Positions 57,979-64,000 of a stretch of 64,000 bases of DNA are shown in pieces. Below the pieces are notes generated by a model. That model searched no databases. It had not been told where the DNA came from and was given only the letters and a program-made list of their open reading frames with translations. The DNA is from Martinezella dioscoreae (lineage in GTDB: Bacteria; Pseudomonadota; Alphaproteobacteria; Rhizobiales; Rhizobiaceae). Positions within the stretch are counted from its first letter, which is position 1. Each line of letters begins with the position of its first letter. A program made the translations under genes and the position numbers. The stretch lies in NCBI RefSeq assembly GCF_009176305.1, contig NZ_BLAJ01000002.1:620001-684000 (forward strand), given 5' to 3'.

Positions 57979-59106
57979 TCAATAGGGATCGATCGCGTCG
58001 CGCAGGCCGTCGCCAAGGGCGTTGAAGGCGAAGACGGTGACGAGAACGAAGGCGACGGGCGTCAGGATCCAGGGATAGGAGCCGATGACCGAATAGGTCG
58101 ACGTATCCTGCAGCATCAGACCCCAGGAGATCAGCGGCGGTTTGACGGCAAAGCCGAGGAAGCCGAGGAAGGATTCCAGCAGCACGACGCTCGGGATCGC
58201 GAGCGTGACCGTCACGATGACGTGGCTCATGACGTTCGGGAAAATATGCTGCAGGATGATGCGCCGGTCGGTCGCGCCGACCGCCATGGCCGCCCGGACA
58301 TAATCGATCCGCGCCAGAGCCAGCGTCTTGCCGCGCACCTCGCGCGACATCTGCGCCCAGCCGAGCGCCGACATGACGACGATGACGAAGGCGAGGAAGA
58401 CGTTGGTCGGAGCCGTCACAGGGATCAGCGAGGTCAGTGCCAGGTAGAGCGGCAGTTGCGGGAAAGCCAGTACCACTTCGACGAAACGCTGGATCCAGGC
58501 ATCGAGCGTGCCGCCGAAATAGCCAGATATCATGCCGACCGCAGTGCCGACGACGGTGACGATGGCGACTACCGTCAAGGCGATCATCAAGGAGATGCGC
58601 GAACCGTAAATGGCGCGCGACAGCACATCCCGGCCGAATTTGTCCGTGCCGAGGAAATGAACGGGGCCGCCGTCGGTGGCGCCGAAGAGATGCCGGTCAC
58701 CGGGGATCAGGCCAAAGAGATGATAGGGGTCACCCTTGACGAAGAGACCAAGCAGGCGAGGGTGATCGTAATCCGGTCCGACGATCGGTTGGAACGTGAC
58801 CGGATCGAGATCGCTGGTCTCGGCAAGCGCGTAGACCCGAGGCTGGAGGACGAAATTGCCGTCCTTGTCGTGAAAGCTGATGACCTGCGGCGGCGCGAAG
58901 CCGGTGTCGGTCGCCTTGGGGTCGAGCGGTGCGATGAATTCGGCGAAGATCGCCATCAGCAGCAGCAGGACGACGAGAGTAAGGCCGCCCATGCCGGTCC
59001 AGGAGCGCTTCAGGCGACGCCAGACCAGGGCGAGGTAGCTCTCATTGCCGCTCTTCTGCTTGATTTTCTCTTCGGGCGGCGGCGGGGAGTTGCTGAAGGC
59101 GAGCAT
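57979..59106 (-). CDS. Alpha-galactoside-type ABC importer permease, OppC type
   Basis: A 375-residue inner-membrane protein. A cytoplasmic N-terminus of about 35 residues leads to the first helix, then an extended periplasmic loop, and LGTDKFGRDVLSRAIYGSRISL with coupling region ARIDYVRAAMAVGATDRRII. It starts with a one-base overlap with the OppB-type stop, and ends 14 bases before the ATPase start. Confidence 0.88.
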   Translation of the reverse strand: MLAFSNSPPPPEEKIKQKSGNESYLALVWRRLKRSWTGMGGLTLVVLLLLMAIFAEFIAPLDPKATDTGFAPPQVISFHDKDGNFVLQPRVYALAETSDLDPVTFQPIVGPDYDHPRLLGLFVKGDPYHLFGLIPGDRHLFGATDGGPVHFLGTDKFGRDVLSRAIYGSRISLMIALTVVAIVTVVGTAVGMISGYFGGTLDAWIQRFVEVVLAFPQLPLYLALTSLIPVTAPTNVFLAFVIVVMSALGWAQMSREVRGKTLALARIDYVRAAMAVGATDRRIILQHIFPNVMSHVIVTVTLAIPSVVLLESFLGFLGFAVKPPLISWGLMLQDTSTYSVIGSYPWILTPVAFVLVTVFAFNALGDGLRDAIDPY

Positions 59107-60116
59107 CAGTGGATTCCTCCCTGTTGACGCACACGTGGATCGAGCAGGGCAAGCAACACGTCGGCGATGATATTGCCGACGATGAGGGTTGCCGAAAGCA
59201 CCATCATGAAGGTTGCGGTCACGTAGACGTCGCCGACGGCCATCGAGCCGACGATCGCCGGCCCGACGGTCGGCAGCGTGAAGATGATCGCGGTCTCGAT
59301 TTCGCCCGTCAGCATATAGGGCAGAACCACGCCCTGATACATGATCAGAGGATGCAGCGCATTCGGCACGGCATGGCGCATAATGACGGCTCCGCCGGAA
59401 AGGCCCTTAGCTCGCGCTGTTTCCACATATTGGGCATTCAGCGTATCGAGCAGATTGCCGCGCATGATGCGCATGTTGTAGGCGAGGCCGCCGAACGTGG
59501 CGATCGCGACGACCGGCCAGACATGCTTGACGAGATCGACGAATTTGGCCCAGGACCAGGGCGCACCGCCATATTGCGGCGAGAAGAAGCTGCCGATCTC
59601 CGAGACGTTGAGCTGGAAGACGAGGAGATAGACGATGATCAGCGCCATCAGAAAGCGCGGCACCGTCATGCCGAGGAAGGAGATGCCGGCAAGCAGATTG
59701 TCAATCCAGCTATATTGCCGCGTTGCGGCCCAGATGCCGAAACCGATGCCGAGAATGGAAGCCAGGATGTGGCACACGAGCGCCAAGGCCAGTGTTCGCG
59801 GCAGGCGCTCGCCGACGACATCGGCCACCGGCTTGTTGTAGACCATGCTGTAGCCGAAATCGCCCTTGGTGACGATGCCACCGATCCAGTTGAAATACTG
59901 GACGATCATCGGCTTGTCCAAGCCATGTTCCTTGCGATAGGCCTGCGCCTGGGCGTCGGCCTGTTCGAAGGACGCGCCGCCCTGGTTCATCAGTTGCGAG
60001 CGGATATAATCGGCATAATCGCCCGGCGGCGCCTGGATGATGGCAAACGTCACCACGCTCAGAATCAGGAGCACGGGAATGGCGGAGGCTATGCGAACGA
60101 GCAGGAATCGTAACAT
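59106..60116 (-). CDS. Alpha-galactoside-type ABC importer permease, OppB type
   Basis: A 336-residue inner-membrane protein with six helices. The N-terminal LRFLLVRIASAIPVLLILSVVTFAIIQAPPGDYADYI is classical OppB. The coupling motif is QYVETARAKGLSGGAVIMRHAVPNAL. The ATG at 60116 is chosen because it begins this conserved helix; the longer frame to 60185 lies in the hairpin side of the gap. It is separated from the binding-protein gene by 154 bases that contain a long hairpin. Confidence 0.88.
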   Translation of the reverse strand: MLRFLLVRIASAIPVLLILSVVTFAIIQAPPGDYADYIRSQLMNQGGASFEQADAQAQAYRKEHGLDKPMIVQYFNWIGGIVTKGDFGYSMVYNKPVADVVGERLPRTLALALVCHILASILGIGFGIWAATRQYSWIDNLLAGISFLGMTVPRFLMALIIVYLLVFQLNVSEIGSFFSPQYGGAPWSWAKFVDLVKHVWPVVAIATFGGLAYNMRIMRGNLLDTLNAQYVETARAKGLSGGAVIMRHAVPNALHPLIMYQGVVLPYMLTGEIETAIIFTLPTVGPAIVGSMAVGDVYVTATFMMVLSATLIVGNIIADVLLALLDPRVRQQGGIH

Positions 60117-60222
60117 GGGACGGTTCGCTTCTCTTGATGCTGTCGACTGTCCCATTCTCCAGGAACGACATCGCCAGCGCTTCATTTAACCCGGCGATAG
60201 CTGATCGCTGGATGTTTCAGGT

Positions 60223-60257
60223 CCCATGGCAGCCTGCATCATACAGGCTGCCATGGG
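60223..60257 (-). other. Long perfect intercistronic hairpin
   Basis: CCCATGGCAGCCTG (60223-60236) and CAGGCTGCCATGGG (60244-60257) are exact 14-base inverted repeats with a seven-base loop. On the transcribed strand it lies 14 bases after the stop of the binding-protein gene and before the permease genes. There is no T-tract, so it more likely blocks 3' exonucleases and raises binding-protein mRNA relative to the rest, as known for other binding-protein operons. Confidence 0.7.
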
Positions 60258-60270
60258 GTTGGTTGGAACC

Positions 60271-62358
60271 TTATTTGATCGGGCCGGCGCTGCCTGGGGC
60301 ACCCGGCAGTTCCTCTGGGAACAGCTCGTATTTGCCCTGTTTGTCTGCCGCCACCCAGAGCCGCTCGCGGATGATCGAATCTTCTGCCCAGTTGAACAGG
60401 AAGATCGGCGTGCCCGGAGGAACGTTGGAGAAGCGCTTGTTGATGATGAGAGCGCCTGGATATTCGGTCAGGCCGATATTGTAGAGATGCCCGGTCGAGA
60501 TCTTCTGGAACTGCTTCATCAAGGCCACGCGCTCGTCGTTATCTTTCGACGTGATGAACTTGTTGACGACATCGACCATGTCTTTTTCGAAGGGCATCAG
60601 GTCCAGCTGACCGCTTTCCGGGGCGCGGTGGTTCCAGCTGGTGCGGGGGCCGACCGGTGCAAGCTGTTCGGTATTCTGCACGACCGAGGCAAGCTCGGTG
60701 CTGTTGCGGCGGACCATCCAGTCGAAACGGCCGCTATAATTGGCATCGTCGCGCTTCGGACCAACGAGCGAGTTTATGATCACTCGAAGCCCGAGTTTTT
60801 CCATCTGGCTGACGACGCCCTCGGCAAGGCTCTTGTCGGTGGTGTAGTCGCTGCTGACCAGAAGCGTGATCTCGACATCCTTGCCGCCGTTGACGCCGGC
60901 CGGGAAGTTGACGATGCCGTCGCCGTCCGTGTCCTTCAGGCCGGCTTTTGCAAGCTCGGCCTTTGCTGCCGCGAGATCGAACGGGTAATAAACCGTGGAA
61001 TTGCGATCATAGAAGCTGCTGCCGGAGGATAGGCCGCCCGGATAGATCGCGGTGAACGGTCCCTTGACCAGCGACTCGCCGAGCGCCTTGCGATCGAGCG
61101 CCATGGTGACGGCCTTGCGGAAATCCTCGTTGCGGTTCAACTCGCGCACCGCTTGTGCACGCTCGTCCGGACTGCCCCAGCCATTGGCAGAGAAATTCAT
61201 CTGCAAATTATAGCCGATGAGGCGGGGACCGAAGGCGAGACGGGCAGGAGCATCGGGCTGTGCGGCGCGCTTCAGAGAGGCGACGAAGTTTTCCGGCTGC
61301 TCGAGGTTCGACAGGTCGCCGGAGCCGGCAACTGCCTGTACGTCGCGGTCTGCCCAGGTCGAGAGCTTGTAATGCAGCTCGTTGAGGTAAGGCAGTTGGT
61401 TGCCCTTTTCGTCGACCTTCCAGTAATAGGGATTGCGGCGCATGACGATGATATCGTCGGAACGGTATTCGACCGGCACCCAGGCACCCATGACCGGCAT
61501 GTTCATATATTCCGGCGGGAAGGCGTTCTTGAACTGGTCGTAGGTGTTCTTGGAATATTTCGGGTGCTGCGGCTTCAAAAGATGCGACGGGCCTGGGCAG
61601 AAATTGGGATAGGCCATCGTGTAGAGATATTGTTTCGGGAAGGCGTCCTTGAAGGTCCATTCGATTGTGTAATCGTCGATCTTCTTGAGAGTTGTTCCTT
61701 CGCCGAAAGCTTCCGGAGATGCACCGCCGCCAAGCGGTGAGACGTTCGGATCGATGACCTCGTCATCCCAGTAGAACATGATGTCATCGGCGTTGAAGGG
61801 CGCGCCGTCGGACCATTTTGCACCTTCGATCAGGTGCATGGTGAGCTTATGGCCGTCCGGCGACCATTCCCAGCTCTTGGCGAGGTTCGGCAGCGGTTCG
61901 GTGTCCTTGGCTTCCACCTGGAAGAGGGGAGCCGTGCGCGTCAGGCACTCCGAAAGGCCGATGTCGATGCCGCCCCAGCCCTGCGTTTGGCCGGCGCCGT
62001 AGTTCCAGCCTTCCGGCCGGCCGCCGATGACATGGCGCAGCGTGTCGCCATAGACACCGATGCCGTCGGGCATGTTGCCGGTTTTGAACACGAGCGGCTC
62101 TTTCGGCAGGCGATCCTTGACGGGCGGCAGTTTGCCGGTCTTGACGAACTTCTCCGTCACCCAGGCAGGCTCGTGATATTCCGGCAGCGCCTTGAACTCC
62201 AGAATGGAGTTGCGCTCGACATATTTGATTTTTCCTTCCGCCGGAAAGACCGGTGGAACGGGCGGCACAGTCGGGTCGGCCGCATGGGCGCTGATCGCGA
62301 TTGCGGATGTGGCAATCGTCAACGCAGCCAAAAGGCCGATCGGTCGAAAATGTCTCAT
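60271..62358 (-). CDS. Alpha-galactoside-type ABC importer substrate-binding protein
   Basis: A 695-residue periplasmic protein. The Sec signal ends in ISAHAAD near residue 27. The mature part is a long SBP family 5 protein with YGDTLRHVIGG, LTMHLIEGAKWSDGAPFNADDIMFYWDD and RKAVTMALDRKAL. It resembles the AgpA group in size and order. The flanking GH4 genes support a sugar ligand, although the fold is that of peptide-binding proteins. The ATG has GGGAGAGAG before it. Confidence 0.83.
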   Translation of the reverse strand: MRHFRPIGLLAALTIATSAIAISAHAADPTVPPVPPVFPAEGKIKYVERNSILEFKALPEYHEPAWVTEKFVKTGKLPPVKDRLPKEPLVFKTGNMPDGIGVYGDTLRHVIGGRPEGWNYGAGQTQGWGGIDIGLSECLTRTAPLFQVEAKDTEPLPNLAKSWEWSPDGHKLTMHLIEGAKWSDGAPFNADDIMFYWDDEVIDPNVSPLGGGASPEAFGEGTTLKKIDDYTIEWTFKDAFPKQYLYTMAYPNFCPGPSHLLKPQHPKYSKNTYDQFKNAFPPEYMNMPVMGAWVPVEYRSDDIIVMRRNPYYWKVDEKGNQLPYLNELHYKLSTWADRDVQAVAGSGDLSNLEQPENFVASLKRAAQPDAPARLAFGPRLIGYNLQMNFSANGWGSPDERAQAVRELNRNEDFRKAVTMALDRKALGESLVKGPFTAIYPGGLSSGSSFYDRNSTVYYPFDLAAAKAELAKAGLKDTDGDGIVNFPAGVNGGKDVEITLLVSSDYTTDKSLAEGVVSQMEKLGLRVIINSLVGPKRDDANYSGRFDWMVRRNSTELASVVQNTEQLAPVGPRTSWNHRAPESGQLDLMPFEKDMVDVVNKFITSKDNDERVALMKQFQKISTGHLYNIGLTEYPGALIINKRFSNVPPGTPIFLFNWAEDSIIRERLWVAADKQGKYELFPEELPGAPGSAGPIK

Positions 62359-62493
62359 CTTTTCTCTCTCCCTAAATCGCGAGCGTTCCGTTCGAGACCT
62401 CGCGTTCCTCCTTTGAAACGAAAGATGGCTGGTTGAAGCGGGACATCCCCTTAAGATCCCGCCTCAACCTTCACCTTCCGGCCTGCCTGCTCG

Positions 62494-63960
62494 TCAGCCA
62501 GCCTGTTTCAAGGCTGCTTTCTCTGCGCGCAACTCCTCGATCGAGCGAATGTTGCGGCTCGCCGCGCCCTTCCAGTCGCGTGTCTTGACCTTGCCGCGCG
62601 ACAGGCGCTCCTTCGCCTCGTCCACAGCATGCGCATATTGCGGCAGCCAGCGCGCTTCCGCGACGACCATTTCATCGACCATCTGCCACACCTCCTCCGG
62701 CGTGGCGACGGCGCCGACCAGCGGATCATGCAGGACGGCAAGTTTCAGGAGGTCGATATCGCCGCTAATGGCGGCATGAACCGACATACGCTGAACGTTG
62801 ATCGAGGATATGCAGGTGGCCGCACATGCCTCCGGCAGTGTGATACCCGCCACCATATTGATGCCGAAGCGATCGACGAAGCCGGGTGACTCGATGATGG
62901 CATCGGCAGGCAGATTGGTGATGACGCCATTGTTCTTGACGTTGAAATGGCCGCGATAGACGCGATTGGTTTCCAGCGCTTCGAGAATATGGCTGGCATG
63001 CTCGTTGGAGCGGCGTGCCGGATCGATCGGCTGCGAGGCGCTGTCGAGGATCTGCTGGAATTCCGTCTCGAACCAGTTGCGCGTCTCGGTGGAGTGACGC
63101 AAATAGCCGCCGGTCTCGCCGTGGATCCAGTCCGACATGTCGATCCATTTGTTGATCTCGTCCGGGCGCTTGCGGTACCAGGGCAGGTATTCCGACAGGT
63201 GACCGTTGCTCTCAGTCGAATAGACGCCGAAACGCTTGAGGACGTCTATTCGCAGCTTTTCCTGCTGCGAATAGACCGGATGCGCCTCGAAGGCCGCGAT
63301 CAGCTCGTCCCTGCCGATCTTGCGGCCGTTGAGGCGCAGGTCGACGAACCAGGTCTGGTGGTTGATGCCCGAGCAGATATAGTCGAGTTCGCGCTTGTCC
63401 TTGGCGCCGAGCACTTCGGCAATCTGTTCGGCGCCGTGCTGGACGCCGTGGCAGAGGCCGATCGTATCGACTTTGCCGTATTCGATGGCCGCCCAGGTGT
63501 TCATCGCCATCGGGTTGGCATAGTTCAGGAATTTGGCGCCGCTCTCGGCGACCTCGCGGATATCCTTGCAGAAATCGAGAATGACCGGAATGTTGCGCTG
63601 GCCGTAGAGAATGCCGCCGGCGCAGATCGTATCGCCGACGCATTGGTCGATGCCGTATTTCAGCGGAATGCGGATATCTTCGGCGTAAGCCTCCAAACCA
63701 CCGACCCGCACGCAGCTGATGACATAGCGTGCGCCTTCCAGCGCCTTGCGGCGATCCGTGCTGGCGGTGACGCGTGTCGGCAGCTTGTTGGCTTCAACGA
63801 TCCGGTCGAGGATCGCCTTGATCATCGTCAGATTGTGCTCACTCACGTCGGTCAGCGCGAATTCGACGTCGCGGAATTCCGGCACGCAGAGAATGTCGGT
63901 GAACAGCTTTTTCGTGAAGCCGACGCTGCCGGCGCCGATAATAGCGATTTTGAAACTCAT
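62494..63960 (-). CDS. GH4 alpha-glucosidase/galactosidase-family glycosidase
   Basis: A 488-residue second GH4 enzyme. The dinucleotide loop is IAIIGAGSVGFTKKL, the metal site Cys170-His171 in LCHGVQH and His201 in INHQTW. It differs from the MelA-like protein in the CHGVQ motif and a C-terminal extension rich in Arg and Lys, and probably handles another linkage or sugar. It is the most upstream gene of the operon in the window; the 40 bases before it are too few to show the promoter. The ATG at 63960 follows AGGTGAGG. Confidence 0.83.
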   Translation of the reverse strand: MSFKIAIIGAGSVGFTKKLFTDILCVPEFRDVEFALTDVSEHNLTMIKAILDRIVEANKLPTRVTASTDRRKALEGARYVISCVRVGGLEAYAEDIRIPLKYGIDQCVGDTICAGGILYGQRNIPVILDFCKDIREVAESGAKFLNYANPMAMNTWAAIEYGKVDTIGLCHGVQHGAEQIAEVLGAKDKRELDYICSGINHQTWFVDLRLNGRKIGRDELIAAFEAHPVYSQQEKLRIDVLKRFGVYSTESNGHLSEYLPWYRKRPDEINKWIDMSDWIHGETGGYLRHSTETRNWFETEFQQILDSASQPIDPARRSNEHASHILEALETNRVYRGHFNVKNNGVITNLPADAIIESPGFVDRFGINMVAGITLPEACAATCISSINVQRMSVHAAISGDIDLLKLAVLHDPLVGAVATPEEVWQMVDEMVVAEARWLPQYAHAVDEAKERLSRGKVKTRDWKGAASRNIRSIEELRAEKAALKQAG

Positions 63961-64000
63961 GATCCTCACCTTCAAGTCAATCAAACAAGCAGCGGCAGGG

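Overview
The window looks like a chromosome or large-replicon segment of an alphaproteobacterium of the Rhizobium/Agrobacterium group. The evidence is the codon use typical of a roughly 60% G+C genome, the PmtA-type phospholipid methyltransferase, the rhizobial layout of the pca/pob genes with a PcaQ-type box, an AgpA/MelA-like alpha-galactoside locus, and palindromic intergenic repeats that I recognise from rhizobial genomes. I saw no tRNA, rRNA, CRISPR array, prophage or transposase.

Layout. 1-8.8 kb: the end of a sensor kinase, a PmtA-like/DedA pair, a PhcB-like methyltransferase, a GGDEF-EAL membrane protein, a SnoaL-like protein, an MFS carrier and a cation/proton antiporter with universal-stress domains. 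8.9-19.6 kb: a complete protocatechuate branch of the beta-ketoadipate pathway. It runs pobA -> pcaHG -> pcaB -> pcaC -> pcaD -> pcaIJ -> pcaF and takes 4-hydroxybenzoate to succinyl-CoA and acetyl-CoA. It is controlled by PcaR (IclR), PobR (AraC) and PcaQ (LysR), and candidate operators are visible. 19.7-24.3 kb: a five-gene branched-chain-amino-acid-type ABC importer, probably for an aromatic or related acid. 24.5-28.8 kb: a fused hydantoinase/oxoprolinase and a MarR-type regulator.

29-38.7 kb: an MBL-fold hydrolase, a VOC protein, a glycosyltransferase/deacetylase pair, a CyaC-like redox-sensing adenylate cyclase, two methyltransferases, a DUF3095 protein and a second class III cyclase. 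38.9-44.9 kb: an oligopeptide/opine-type ABC importer with a fused double ATPase. 45-52.7 kb: the most unusual block. Three glycosyltransferases are followed by a 904-residue ABC exporter-like protein whose nucleotide-binding domain has lost nearly every catalytic motif and carries a large insertion. A stand-alone cyclic-nucleotide-binding protein and a CYTH-domain protein follow. With cyclase genes 6-18 kb upstream, this could be a nucleotide-signal-controlled glycan or glycolipid assembly system; that function is inference.

52.9-53.6 kb: a ParDE-type toxin-antitoxin pair. 53.6-64 kb (minus strand): a GH4 glycosidase, a peptide-type ABC importer (binding protein, two permeases, fused double ATPase), a second GH4 enzyme of the alpha-galactosidase MelA type, and an FAH-family sugar-acid enzyme. 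Together these form a plausible alpha-galactoside uptake and hydrolysis operon. In both catabolic ABC operons where the binding-protein gene lies directly upstream of the permease genes, a strong RNA hairpin sits between them.
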